A DNA stretch of 64,000 bases from an uncultured Aeromonadales bacterium (GTDB lineage Bacteria > Pseudomonadota > Gammaproteobacteria > Enterobacterales > Succinivibrionaceae): the NCBI GenBank assembly GCA_902776275.1, contig CACYPI010000003.1, positions 1 to 64,000 of the forward strand, read 5' to 3'. Position 1 is the stretch's first letter. Every line of letters starts with the position of its first letter. This document shows, piece after piece, positions 21,814 to 32,316 of this stretch. The notes below the pieces were generated by a model that saw only the letters and a program-made list of their open reading frames with translations, was not told the origin of the DNA and did no database searches. A program made the translations under genes and the position numbers.

Positions 21814-23049
21814 TCAGATGTCCTCGGGGAAGGGGGTGATGAGATCCTCTTCCTTGATGTCGTCAAGCTGCGCATCGTCGAGAGCGTCGGCGTCGCCGCC
21901 TGCATCGTCATCGCCCTCCGAGGAAGAGCCGATCTCGGTGGTCTCGCTGTAGCTCGAGTTGTCCTTGAAGTACTCGCGGATCGCCTTCTCGGCCTCGTCG
22001 GCAACCTCGGGGTGCTCGTCCAGGTACTTCATCGCGTTGAGCTTGCCCTGCCCGATCTTCTCGCCCTTGTAGGAGTACCAGGCGCCGGTCTTCTTGACCA
22101 CGCCCGCCTTCTCGCCCAGGTCCAGGATCTCGCCGTTCTTGGCGATGCCGTAGTTGAAGAAGATCTGGAAGTGCGCGGTCTTGAACGGCGGGGCGACCTT
22201 ATTCTTGACCACCTTCACCGTGGTCTCGTTGCCCAGGACCTTGGCGTCCTTGTCCTTCTTGTCCTTGCCGCCTTCCTTGATCTGGCCGTTCTTGCGGATG
22301 TCGAGCCTGACCGAGGCGTAGTACTTGAGGGCGTTGCCGCCAGTGGTGGTCTCGGGGTTGCCGAACATCACGCCGATCTTCATGCGCAGCTGGTTGATGA
22401 ACACCACCATGCAGTTGGCCTGCTTGATGATGCCGGTGAGCTTGCGCAGCGCCTGGGACATCAGGCGGGCCTGGAGGCCGACGTGGGCGTCGCCCATGTC
22501 GCCCTCGATCTCGGCCTTGGGCACCAGGGCCGCGACCGAGTCGATGACCACGACATCGACGCCGCCGGAGCGCACCAGCGTCTCGCAGATATCGAGCGCC
22601 TGCTCGCCGGTGTCAGGCTGGGAGATGAAGACGTCCTCGATCTTCACGCCGAGCTTCTTGGCGTAAGTCGGGTCGAGGGCATGCTCGGCGTCGATGAAGG
22701 CGCAGATCTTGCCGCGCTTCTGCGCCTGGGCGATGAGCTCGAGCGTGAGCGTGGTCTTGCCCGAGGACTCGGGGCCGTAGATCTCGACGATGCGGCCCAT
22801 CGGCAGTCCGCCGATGCCCAGCGCCAGATCGAGCGAGAGCGAGCCCGTGGGGATCGCCTCGATGTCAAGCGTGCCAGTCTGCCCCAGGCGCATGATCGCG
22901 CCCTTGCCGAACTGGCGCTCGATCTGGTTCATCGCGGCGGCGAGGGCCTCCTCCTTCTTCGCGTCCTTGGTCAGGTTCCTGACCAGCGGATTGAGCTTGG
23001 AGTTGCTGCCCTTGCCTGCCTTTTCCTTGTCCTTTGCTGCTGCGGCCAT
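21814..23049 (-). CDS. recA: Recombinase RecA, with extra N-terminal, loop and tail segments
   Basis: Strand-exchange ATPase for recombinational repair and the SOS co-protease. The 411-residue protein is longer than E. coli RecA (353). Walker [10 protein letters not shown] is at about 91-99, about 26 residues later than in E. coli, owing to a Lys-rich N-terminal extension. A loop after IKEGG carries about nine added Lys/Asp residues (KDKKDKDAK). The acidic tail after the C-terminal domain is about 30 residues longer than usual. DNA-binding loops are intact ([32 protein letters not shown]). It heads recA-recX; two palindromes overlap its promoter. Confidence 0.97.
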   Translation of the reverse strand: MAAAAKDKEKAGKGSNSKLNPLVRNLTKDAKKEEALAAAMNQIERQFGKGAIMRLGQTGTLDIEAIPTGSLSLDLALGIGGLPMGRIVEIYGPESSGKTTLTLELIAQAQKRGKICAFIDAEHALDPTYAKKLGVKIEDVFISQPDTGEQALDICETLVRSGGVDVVVIDSVAALVPKAEIEGDMGDAHVGLQARLMSQALRKLTGIIKQANCMVVFINQLRMKIGVMFGNPETTTGGNALKYYASVRLDIRKNGQIKEGGKDKKDKDAKVLGNETTVKVVKNKVAPPFKTAHFQIFFNYGIAKNGEILDLGEKAGVVKKTGAWYSYKGEKIGQGKLNAMKYLDEHPEVADEAEKAIREYFKDNSSYSETTEIGSSSEGDDDAGGDADALDDAQLDDIKEEDLITPFPEDI

Positions 23050-23088
23050 GACTTGATTCTCCGATAAAACGATTCATCCGTTGCCGTC

Positions 23089-23137
23089 ATTATACTTAAA
23101 TTTTAGACTTGATCATGCAATCTCGCCTAAAATTTAG
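23089..23137 (-). promoter_or_regulatory. recA promoter with paired palindromic operators
   Basis: The minus-strand -10 TATAAT is at 23089-23094. Two copies of an odd palindrome of the form CTAAA-N-TTTAG lie at 23096-23106 (one mismatch) and 23127-23137 (exact), centres 31 bp apart, about three helical turns, on both sides of the expected -35. No CTGT-N8-ACAG LexA box of the E. coli kind was found in the recA-mutS gap. A repressor role is inferred from position and symmetry. Confidence 0.5.
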
Positions 23138-23288
23138 CGCCTGATTTATCAACCTGCGCCGGAGGCAAGCGGAACGGATTCGAGCATAGCACAGCGAAAA
23201 ATCCCCGGTTGCGCGTTTTCCCCGCCGCGGCGGCCGGACATCATGCGTTTGGTAAAATGCCATTCCAACGATAAAGCGAGGCAGTGTG

Positions 23289-25952
23289 ATGGAAACAGGG
23301 GAGCAGCACAGCAAGGCGCAGGACGCCGAGGCCCTCATGGAGGGCTCGACCCCCATGATGAAGCAGTACCTGGAGGTCAAGGCCAAGTACCCCGACACCC
23401 TGGTCTTCTACCGCTTGGGCGACTTCTACGAGATGTTCTACGACGACGCGGTCAAGGCGTCGCGCCTTTTGAACCTCACGCTCACGCGCCGCGGCACCAA
23501 CAACGGCAAGCCGATCCCGCTTGCAGGAGTCCCCTTCCACGCCGTGGACAACTACGTGGCCCGCCTCATCCGCATGGGCGAGTCGGTGGTGATCTGCGAG
23601 CAGAACGAGGAGCCTGGCAAGGGCAAGGTCAAGATCTTCACCCGCAAGATCTCCCGCATCATCACTCCGGGCACCGCCACCGACGACGGCATCGCCCCCG
23701 ACCGCGAGGACAACCTCATCGCCTGCGTCTGCCGCGGCAAGGCCTACTACGGCCTGGCCGCGCTCTCCCTAGGCTCCGGGCGCTTCACCACCACCATCGC
23801 CGCGACCGGGCGCGAGGTCAGGCTCTTCCTGGATCGCGCCAGCCCCGCCGAGGTGGTCTGCCCCGAAGAGTTTGAGGAGGGGGATCTCTTAGAGGGGATC
23901 TCAAGCCACAAGCGCATCCCGGCGTGGAACTTCGAGCCTGCCACGTGCTACAGGCTCCTGTGCTCGCAGTTCGGCACCCAGAGCCTCTTTGGCTTCGGCG
24001 TCGAGGATCTCGAGGACGGGATCTGCGCCGCAGGCGCCCTGCTCGCCTATGTGAAGACCACCCAGTCAGGGCCAATGGCCCATGTCCGTTCGCTGCGCCG
24101 CGACGACAGCGGCTCGTGCGTGCTCCTGGATCGCACCGCCCAGCGCAACCTCGAGCTCTTCGAGAATCTGCGCGGCGGCAGCGAGGGGACCTTGGTCTCG
24201 GTGCTCGACCGCTGCGCAACCGCGATGGGCTCGCGCGCCCTGCGCCGGATGATCGCGCAGCCCTTGCGCAACCAGGACAAGGCGAATGCCAGGCTCGACG
24301 TGGTGGGCGCGCTTGTCGAGGCGGGATCAGGAAAGCTCCAAGCCCTCCTTTCCGAGGCTGGGGATCTCGAGCGCGTCGGCGCCCGCATCGGGCTTGGCAC
24401 CTCGAGGCCCAAGGACATGATGGTGCTGCGCTCGGCCCTGGCCGCAGCCCCGCAGATCAAGGCGGAGCTCGAGGCGACAGGCGATGCGGCGCTCAAGCAT
24501 GCCGCCGAGGGGGTAGTCCCGCTTCCCGATGTGCTCGACCTCTTGAACCGCGCCATCGCCGAGGTGCCCTCGACCTTCATCCGCGACGGCGGGGTCATCG
24601 CCGACGGGTACAGCGAGGAACTCGACTCGCTGCGCGCCCTGATGTCAGGAAGCGGCGACATGCTCGCCAGGCTTGAGGAGAAGGAGCGCGAGGAGACCGG
24701 GATCCAGGCGTTGAGGGTCGGCTTCAACTCGGTCTCGGGCTACTACATCGAGATGCCGAGATCCCAGGGCGCCAACGCCCCCGAGCGCTACCACCGCAAG
24801 CAGACCTTGAAGAACGTCGAGCGCTACACCACCCCCGAGCTGCGCGAGCTTGAGGAGAAGGCGCTCAACGCCAAGGAGCGCTCGCTCGAGCTTGAAAAGG
24901 AGCTCTACGACGACCTGCTCCAAAAGCTGCGCGCAAGGCTCGAGGGGATCACCTCGCTCGCCTCCGCGCTCTCCAACATAGACGCGCTCGCGTCTTTCGC
25001 GGCAGTCTCCGACGAGCACGGCTACGTGCGCCCGGAGCTTTCCTCCGGATCCGAGATAGAGATCCGCGAGGGCCGGCACCCGGTCATCGAGACCTTGACC
25101 TCAAGGCCCTTCGTCTCAAACAGCCTCAAAATGGGGGAGAAGCGCCTTGCCGTGATCACCGGCCCCAACATGGGCGGCAAGTCCACCTTCATGCGCCAGG
25201 CCGCGATCATCTGCATCATGGCCAAGGCCGGATGCTTCGTCCCAGCCGCCTCGGCGCGCATCGGCGACATCGACAGGATCTTCACGAGGATCGGCGCGTC
25301 GGACGATCTGGTCTCTGGCAGGTCCACCTTCATGGTCGAGATGGAGGAGGCGGCGGCCATCCTCAACAACGCCACCCAGAGGTCGCTCGTGATCATGGAC
25401 GAGATCGGCCGCGGCACCAGCGCGGTCGAGGGCGAGGCCCTCGCCCACGCGATCGCCTGCTACCTGGTCGAGCGCTCGCGCTGCATCGCGCTCTTCTCGA
25501 CCCACTACGCTGGGATCTCGGATCTCTCAAAGACCAGGCCCGACGTGCTGAGCCTGTGCTTCAAGGCCGAGGAGTCCGGCGGGCGCATCGTCTTCCTCTA
25601 CCACGCAAGCGAGGGGAGCCAGCAGTACTCCTACGCCTTGGAGGTGGCAAAGCTCGCAGGACTGCCGGGCGAGGCGCTCGCCTGGGCCCGCGGGGAGATA
25701 GGAAGCCGCGGCAGGCAAGACACTGCCGCCGCGCAGCAGGCAACGCAGGCGCAGCATGGCGCGATGGCTGCGGCGGATTCAGGGAAGGCAGCGGCCGTGC
25801 GCGAGGCCCAGGCAAAGGCGGTCGAGAGGCTGGTCAAGCCCAAGGCCTTCAGCGAGCTTCTGGGAGTAGACGTCAACTCGATGACCCCGCTTCAAGCCTT
25901 GAACGAGCTCTCAAGGCTTCGCGATCTGGCGCGCGCCGAGGAGGGGGAATAA
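23289..25952 (+). CDS. mutS: DNA mismatch repair protein MutS
   Basis: Recognises mismatches and small loops and recruits MutL. The 887-residue protein has the mismatch-reading F-x-E motif (GDFYEMF) near residue 44, the core and clamp domains, and the ABC-type ATPase with Walker A GPNMGGKS near 624 and MDEIGRGTS. The ATG at 23289 is chosen because GAGG sits 7-8 nt upstream; a GTG one codon earlier is possible. It is divergent from recA and convergent with rpoS. Confidence 0.97.
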   Translation: METGEQHSKAQDAEALMEGSTPMMKQYLEVKAKYPDTLVFYRLGDFYEMFYDDAVKASRLLNLTLTRRGTNNGKPIPLAGVPFHAVDNYVARLIRMGESVVICEQNEEPGKGKVKIFTRKISRIITPGTATDDGIAPDREDNLIACVCRGKAYYGLAALSLGSGRFTTTIAATGREVRLFLDRASPAEVVCPEEFEEGDLLEGISSHKRIPAWNFEPATCYRLLCSQFGTQSLFGFGVEDLEDGICAAGALLAYVKTTQSGPMAHVRSLRRDDSGSCVLLDRTAQRNLELFENLRGGSEGTLVSVLDRCATAMGSRALRRMIAQPLRNQDKANARLDVVGALVEAGSGKLQALLSEAGDLERVGARIGLGTSRPKDMMVLRSALAAAPQIKAELEATGDAALKHAAEGVVPLPDVLDLLNRAIAEVPSTFIRDGGVIADGYSEELDSLRALMSGSGDMLARLEEKEREETGIQALRVGFNSVSGYYIEMPRSQGANAPERYHRKQTLKNVERYTTPELRELEEKALNAKERSLELEKELYDDLLQKLRARLEGITSLASALSNIDALASFAAVSDEHGYVRPELSSGSEIEIREGRHPVIETLTSRPFVSNSLKMGEKRLAVITGPNMGGKSTFMRQAAIICIMAKAGCFVPAASARIGDIDRIFTRIGASDDLVSGRSTFMVEMEEAAAILNNATQRSLVIMDEIGRGTSAVEGEALAHAIACYLVERSRCIALFSTHYAGISDLSKTRPDVLSLCFKAEESGGRIVFLYHASEGSQQYSYALEVAKLAGLPGEALAWARGEIGSRGRQDTAAAQQATQAQHGAMAAADSGKAAAVREAQAKAVERLVKPKAFSELLGVDVNSMTPLQALNELSRLRDLARAEEGE

Positions 25953-26015
25953 GGCGCAAGCCATCCGAGGCTGCCGCGGCGGCCTTGATTCAACCTGCAA
26001 TTTTTGGGCAGCGGG

Positions 26016-26047
26016 GATCCCCCGGGGCGGACGCCCCGGGGGATTTT
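26016..26047. terminator. Bidirectional terminator between mutS and rpoS
   Basis: ATCCCCCGGGGC and GCCCCGGGGGAT form a 12-bp stem with a short loop (26017-26044), followed by TTTTC on the plus strand. It lies 65 bp after the mutS stop and abuts the rpoS stop, so it serves mutS and possibly rpoS. Confidence 0.75.
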
Positions 26048-26049
26048 CG

Positions 26050-27015
26050 TCAGTGGTCGCTGTCGTCCGATAGGGCCGAGGCGTCGATGCCGTTCTCCTC
26101 GCACAGCTTGCGGAGATTCCTTAGGATCTCGTTTTGGATCTGGCGCACGCGCTCGCGGGTGAGGTTGATCTTCGCGCCCACGTCCTCGAGGGTCATGACC
26201 TCGGCCCCGCCAAGCCCGAAGCGGTTCAGCACCACCAGGCGCTGCTTCTCGTCAAGTCCGCGGAACCATTTCCTTATGATCGAGACGAGCTCGTGGCGGT
26301 CCATCGACTTCGTGGGGGTCGCGATGGAGTTGTCAGGCAGGATGTCCATGATCGACATCTCGCGGTCGTCGTCGCCCCCGTAGAGGGTGTTCGAGACCTG
26401 GGTCGTGCCGTCTGAGAGCTGCATGAGCTTGCGCACGTGGGTTGAGTCCTTGTTCGCGGCCTTGGCGATCTGCCCCACCGAGATGTCGTCGGTCTGCAGC
26501 TCGTCGGCAAGGCGCTTGCGGATGCGCTTGTAGGAGTTGATCTCCTTGACGATGTGCACGGGCAGCCTGATCATGCGCGACTGGCTGATGATCGCCTGCT
26601 CGATGCTCTGGCGGATCCACCATGTCGCATAGGTCGAGAACCTGAAGCCGCGGTCGGGGTCGAACTTCTCGACTGCATGGATCAGGCCCAGGTTGCCCTC
26701 CTCGATGAGGTCGAGCATCGGCACGCCGCGCATACGGTAGTCCTTGCAGATGTTGACCACCAGCCTGAGGTTCGAGGTGATCATGGTGTCGATGGCCTTG
26801 CGGTCGTTCTGGCGCGCCTTGCGGCCGATCTCTATCTCCTGTTCCGGCGTGAGCAGCGGGTATTTGCGGATCGAGCTGAAGTAGGCCGACAGCAGATCGT
26901 CGCCGCCTCCCTTTCCGCGCCCGGATCCCCTGTCTATCTCCGCGCCTTCCATCTCTTGCGCTTCCTCGGCAGACGGCTCCTCCTCAGGCTCAGTCGGACG
27001 CTTGTATTTTCTCAT
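26050..27015 (-). CDS. rpoS: RNA polymerase sigma factor RpoS
   Basis: Stationary-phase and general stress sigma factor. The 321-residue protein lacks sigma region 1.1 and has region 2 (NLRLVVNICKDYRMRGVPMLDLIEEGN and the -10 reading helix FRFSTYATWWIRQSIEQAI), region 3 and the region 4 helix-turn-helix ending in LTRERVRQIQNE. Position directly after nlpD and beside mutS identifies it as RpoS and not another sigma-70 member. No Shine-Dalgarno is visible before the ATG; the leader is A/U-rich. Confidence 0.93.
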   Translation of the reverse strand: MRKYKRPTEPEEEPSAEEAQEMEGAEIDRGSGRGKGGGDDLLSAYFSSIRKYPLLTPEQEIEIGRKARQNDRKAIDTMITSNLRLVVNICKDYRMRGVPMLDLIEEGNLGLIHAVEKFDPDRGFRFSTYATWWIRQSIEQAIISQSRMIRLPVHIVKEINSYKRIRKRLADELQTDDISVGQIAKAANKDSTHVRKLMQLSDGTTQVSNTLYGGDDDREMSIMDILPDNSIATPTKSMDRHELVSIIRKWFRGLDEKQRLVVLNRFGLGGAEVMTLEDVGAKINLTRERVRQIQNEILRNLRKLCEENGIDASALSDDSDH

Positions 27016-27073
27016 ATTTGTCTGATATTTTTAATATTTTTATGTAGTTCTTATAGTGCAACACCGCGCCGCC

Positions 27074-28279
27074 TCAGCGGGGCAAGTAGCCCAGCGGGTT
27101 GACCGACTTGCCGCGGTACCTGATCTCGAAGTGCAAGTTCACGCGATCCGAATCGGTAGAGCCCATCCTGGCCACGCTCTGGCCGCGCTTGACCTTCTGG
27201 CCCTCGCGCACCAGCAGCGAATCATTGTGGGCGTACGCCGACAGGTATTCGTTGTCGTGGTTGATGATAACAAGATTTCCGTATCCGCGTAGGGCGTTGC
27301 CGGCATAAACCACCTGGCCGTCGGCGGCCGCCATGACGTTCTGGCCGCGAGTGCCCGCGATGTCGATGCCCTTGTTGCCGTTCTCGTTCAAGCTGAAGCT
27401 GCGGATCACCTTGCCGCTGGCAGGCCACATCCAGGTCACGCCTCCGGCGCTGCGGGTGCGCCCGGACGCAACCGGCGTGGTGGCGGCCACGGCCTCGCCC
27501 TGCTGGGGCTGGGATGCCTGAGCCTTGTCCTGCTGGGCCTTGTCGCCGCCCTCGACCGTGGTCTTGGTGCCGTTGGGGCCGCTTACCGTGACCTTGCGCG
27601 AGACCACGGTGTCGGTGACCGTGCCTGCCTGAACGCCCGCGACCGGGACGACCTGCTGTTCAGAGCGCGAGGTGGCGCGGCGCGCGTCGGGATCCTCGAT
27701 GGTCAGGACCTGGCCGGGCACCAGGCGGTAGGGAGCCTGAAGGTTGTTGACGCGCACGATGGCCGAAGGCGGGATCCCGGTTGCGCGCGAGACCGAGGTC
27801 AGGTTGTCGCCCTGCTTCACGGTATAGGAGCCGCTCTGGCTCGAGGCGCTCTGGGCGCTGCCGCCGATGTGGATGACCTGCCCCGTCTTGATGCTGTATG
27901 GGGGCTCGATGCCGTTGTCCTGGGCCAGCGACTTGTAGTTCTGGCCGTACCTGAAGGCGATCGAGAAGAGGGTGTCGCCCTGCTGCACCACGTAGTCGGT
28001 GGAGGAGGAGCTTTGAACGGAAGTCGCATTGCCGCCTGACGGCTGCTCCTGGAAGGAGCGGTGCACGCTCACCGTGCGGTTCACGACGCGCGGCCGCGCC
28101 TGGCGCTGCTGCACCACGGCCTGGCGCTGGGCCATGGGATCGGCATTGGCGTCCACGACCTGTGCGTTCATGCTGTCGCCCGAGCAGGCGGAGAGCGACG
28201 CGGCCGCGCCGCAGAGCGCGAGCGCGGCGATGGCTGAATAATTCCTCTTGAGGTTAGAAAACAAGCTTGTAGACGACAT
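27074..28279 (-). CDS. nlpD: NlpD murein hydrolase activator lipoprotein
   Basis: Outer-membrane lipoprotein that activates amidase AmiC during division. From the ATG at 28279 the protein has 401 residues: lipoprotein signal with lipobox LSAC (cysteine near 31), two LysM domains (YVVQQGDTLFSIAFRYG and YTVKQGDNLTSVSRATG), a low-complexity linker, and a C-terminal LytM domain whose zinc ligands are degenerate (KGIDIAG in place of H-x3-D), as in E. coli NlpD. E. coli NlpD has one LysM, so the second is notable. The start lies inside the yqaA end (26-nt overlap). rpoS follows after 58 bp; its main promoter is probably inside nlpD. Confidence 0.92.
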   Translation of the reverse strand: MSSTSLFSNLKRNYSAIAALALCGAAASLSACSGDSMNAQVVDANADPMAQRQAVVQQRQARPRVVNRTVSVHRSFQEQPSGGNATSVQSSSSTDYVVQQGDTLFSIAFRYGQNYKSLAQDNGIEPPYSIKTGQVIHIGGSAQSASSQSGSYTVKQGDNLTSVSRATGIPPSAIVRVNNLQAPYRLVPGQVLTIEDPDARRATSRSEQQVVPVAGVQAGTVTDTVVSRKVTVSGPNGTKTTVEGGDKAQQDKAQASQPQQGEAVAATTPVASGRTRSAGGVTWMWPASGKVIRSFSLNENGNKGIDIAGTRGQNVMAAADGQVVYAGNALRGYGNLVIINHDNEYLSAYAHNDSLLVREGQKVKRGQSVARMGSTDSDRVNLHFEIRYRGKSVNPLGYLPR

Positions 28280-28886
28280 AGAAGAGCACCAGTAGGACGA
28301 TTGCCCAGCCGATGTAGTCGATGTAGCGGCGGATGGCCTTCTCCATCCTCTCGCCGCCCCACGCAATCACCCCGGCCTCGAGGTAGAACCTCAGGCCGCG
28401 GCCGACTATGGACACCGGCACGAAGAAGAATATCGAGAGCATGCCCGCGCTTCCGGTGCGCGCGACGCTCTCGGCTGCCATGACGCCGCAGGTGACCGCG
28501 ATGATCTTGTAGGGGATCGGGGTGAAGGCCCCGATGAAGATCATCAGCACGCCGTAGCGCATGGTGAACCAGCCGCGCACGGTTTCCATGTTCGCGGTCT
28601 GGTGGAAGTACTCGATGAGATCCTTGATCCAGGGATCGTAGATGAAATACCCCAGGTAGTAGCCGCAGACGGCGCCGGCGATGGAAGCTATGACGGTGAT
28701 GAGCGCATAGCGGTAGGCGCGCTTGGGCGTGGCCAGGCACATCGGGGCGAGCATCACATCAGGCGGGATCGGCCAGAACACCGACTCGCAGAAGCTGTCT
28801 GCGACGAGGAACCAGGATGCCTTGGGGTGCTTTGCAAGCTTGATGCAAAGCTCGTAGATGTACGAAAAGAAACTTAATGCCTTCAT
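28254..28886 (-). CDS. YqaA family inner membrane protein (DedA/VTT superfamily)
   Basis: A 210-residue membrane protein of the VTT/SNARE-associated family, with the YqaA-type N-terminus (ASWFLVADSFCESVFWPIPPDVML) and several hydrophobic helices (about 55-80, 110-145, 185-210). DedA-family members are implicated in lipid carrier flipping; the role of YqaA itself is unknown. The start at 28886 begins the conserved part and has a weak GGTAG upstream; an ATG at 28904 lacks a ribosome site. Here it fills the place between ispF and nlpD where E. coli has truD, surE and pcm. Confidence 0.82.
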   Translation of the reverse strand: MKALSFFSYIYELCIKLAKHPKASWFLVADSFCESVFWPIPPDVMLAPMCLATPKRAYRYALITVIASIAGAVCGYYLGYFIYDPWIKDLIEYFHQTANMETVRGWFTMRYGVLMIFIGAFTPIPYKIIAVTCGVMAAESVARTGSAGMLSIFFFVPVSIVGRGLRFYLEAGVIAWGGERMEKAIRRYIDYIGWAIVLLVLFYVVYKLVF

Positions 28887-28913
28887 GGGATTTCTACCGG
28901 ACATGTGATGGGT

Positions 28914-29396
28914 TCAGGCGCCCTCGAGCAGGCAGACAGCCTCGCAGGCTATGCCCTCGGAGCGCCCGGTGAAGCCGAGCTTCTCGGTGGTGGTCGCCTT
29001 GACGCTCACGCATGAGACATCGATTCCAAGATCCGAGGCGATGTTGCACCTCATCTCCTCCTCATAAGGGGCCATCTTGGGAACCTGCGCGATTATCGTC
29101 ATGTCGGCGTTAGAAACGCGCCAGCCGGCGGCATTGATCCTCGATGCGACGTCGCGCAGGAGCTCGCGGCTGTCGATGCCGAGGAAGCGGTCGTCGCTGT
29201 CCGGATAGAGGTGGCCGATATCGCCCATGGCCAGGGCCCCCAGCAGCGCATCGCACAGCGCGTGCAGCAGCACGTCGCCATCCGAGTGCGCGATGAGGCA
29301 GTGCTCCGAGGGCACCCTCGCCCCGCCGATCACGATGGGCCCCGCGCCCGTGCCGAAGCGGTGGACGTCAAAGCCGTGGCCGATCCTCATCTTCAT
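28914..29396 (-). CDS. ispF: 2-C-methyl-D-erythritol 2,4-cyclodiphosphate synthase
   Basis: Fifth step of the MEP isoprenoid pathway. The 160-residue protein has the metal-binding GFDVH near the N-terminus, [18 protein letters not shown] and [13 protein letters not shown], all family signatures. It overlaps ispD by 4 nt (ATGA), so the two consecutive-pathway enzymes are co-translated. Confidence 0.97.
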   Translation of the reverse strand: MKMRIGHGFDVHRFGTGAGPIVIGGARVPSEHCLIAHSDGDVLLHALCDALLGALAMGDIGHLYPDSDDRFLGIDSRELLRDVASRINAAGWRVSNADMTIIAQVPKMAPYEEEMRCNIASDLGIDVSCVSVKATTTEKLGFTGRSEGIACEAVCLLEGA

Positions 29397-30070
29397 GTCC
29401 TGTCTCCCACAAGGGCCTCCGCCAGGGCGAGATCCTGCCGGAGGGTGATCTTGAAGTCGGGGCTTGAGGCCTCGACCAGGCGCGGGCGGTAGCCCGCCGC
29501 CTCCATGGCCGACGCGTCGTCGGTGATCTCAAGGCCGCGCGCGCGGGCCTTCTCAAGGGCCTTTAAGAGCAGCTCCGTCCGGAAGACCTGGGGGGTAAGC
29601 GCGCGCCACAGCGCCTTGCGCGGCACCGTGCGCAGGCAGCGCCCATCCTCCTCGAGCTTTACCGTGTCGGCCATGCGCTGCGCGAGGATCGCTCCGTCAT
29701 CGTCCTTGGTGCCTGCATCGAGCACCCGCTTAAGATCTTGATCTGAAAGAAGCGGCCTTGCCGCGTCGTGGACCAGGACGAAAGGCGCCTTGCAGCGCGC
29801 GAGCCCCGCGATGACGCTCTCAAAGCGCTCGGATCCGCCCTCGCAGGCCTCGACCCTGGGATCCGAGGCGATGGGCAGGGAGGCGAAGAAGCCGTCATCC
29901 CTGCTTATGGGGATTATGACCTTGCGCACCTTGGGGCATTTTAGAAAGATCCGCGCCGTGCGCTCGAGCACGGGGATCCCCCCGAGCTTCAAGTACTGCT
30001 TGGGCACGGCGCCGCCCATGCGGCGCCCCACCCCGGCTGCGGGGATGACTGCGTCGGCTATCGGCTGCAT
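29393..30070 (-). CDS. ispD: 2-C-methyl-D-erythritol 4-phosphate cytidylyltransferase
   Basis: Third step of the MEP pathway, forming CDP-ME. From the ATG at 30068-30070 (AGGTGAG upstream) the protein has 225 residues, with the nucleotide-binding [17 protein letters not shown] and VHDAARPLL. The open frame extends upstream through ftsB as a shadow. The start is 2 nt past the ftsB stop and the end overlaps ispF: ftsB-ispD-ispF as in E. coli. Confidence 0.96.
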   Translation of the reverse strand: MQPIADAVIPAAGVGRRMGGAVPKQYLKLGGIPVLERTARIFLKCPKVRKVIIPISRDDGFFASLPIASDPRVEACEGGSERFESVIAGLARCKAPFVLVHDAARPLLSDQDLKRVLDAGTKDDDGAILAQRMADTVKLEEDGRCLRTVPRKALWRALTPQVFRTELLLKALEKARARGLEITDDASAMEAAGYRPRLVEASSPDFKITLRQDLALAEALVGDRT

Positions 30071-30072
30071 TC

Positions 30073-30363
30073 TCACCTGGCAGAGCTGCGGTCTGGCTCG
30101 ATGACCCTGTAGAAGGTCTCGTCGGGCTTGATCATCCCGAGATCGTTGCGCGCCAGCTCCTCGAGCGTGAGGTTGCCCTGCTGGAGGTCCTCGATCTCGT
30201 CCTCGAGGGCCTGGTTGCGCATCGTCAGCTTGTCTGACTTCGCCTTGGCCTCCGCCACCTGGACGGCGACGTTCTGGTACTGGAGGAAGCCGTTGCGGCC
30301 TCCCCACATGTCATAGGCCAGAAAGGCGATGGCGCCGGCGAGCACAATCCCTAAAAGACGCAT
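30073..30363 (-). CDS. ftsB: Cell division protein FtsB
   Basis: Small bitopic divisome protein that pairs with FtsL and FtsQ. The 96-residue protein has an N-terminal membrane helix (about 3-19) followed by a coiled coil (about 28-65; QNVAVQVAEAKAKSDKL, LEDEIEDLQQGN) and the conserved LARNDLGMIKPDETFYRV. Length and position before ispD match E. coli FtsB (103 residues). Confidence 0.94.
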   Translation of the reverse strand: MRLLGIVLAGAIAFLAYDMWGGRNGFLQYQNVAVQVAEAKAKSDKLTMRNQALEDEIEDLQQGNLTLEELARNDLGMIKPDETFYRVIEPDRSSAR

Positions 30364-30375
30364 CTCACCCTGTCC

Positions 30376-32187
<1,812 letters not shown>

Positions 32188-32276
32188 TTAAAAGAAAGCT
32201 CACGCAGACGCATGAAGGCTTGAGCATCGCCCCAGCACTAGGCGGTGGCGGCCCGCGCAGGGCGCGGGCGAAGGCT

Positions 32277-32302
32277 TTAAAAGGGAGGGCGCTGCGCGCC
32301 CT
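32277..32302 (-). terminator. Terminator after relA
   Basis: On the minus strand AGGGCGC-GCA-GCGCCCT is followed by CCCTTTTAAA. It begins 15 nt after the relA stop codon. The rest of the relA-pyrG gap holds the pyrG promoter. Confidence 0.65.
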
Positions 32303-32316
32303 GCCCGCAGGAGAGG

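Noticed and set aside
23050-23288. E. coli-type LexA box near recA
   Set aside because: No CTGT-N8-ACAG with acceptable mismatches was found; the CTAAA-N-TTTAG pair was reported instead.
29393-30307. Longer ispD including sequence opposite frame of ftsB
   Set aside because: The extension is a shadow of ftsB; ATG at 30070 has AGGTGAG and begins the conserved nucleotide-binding motif.
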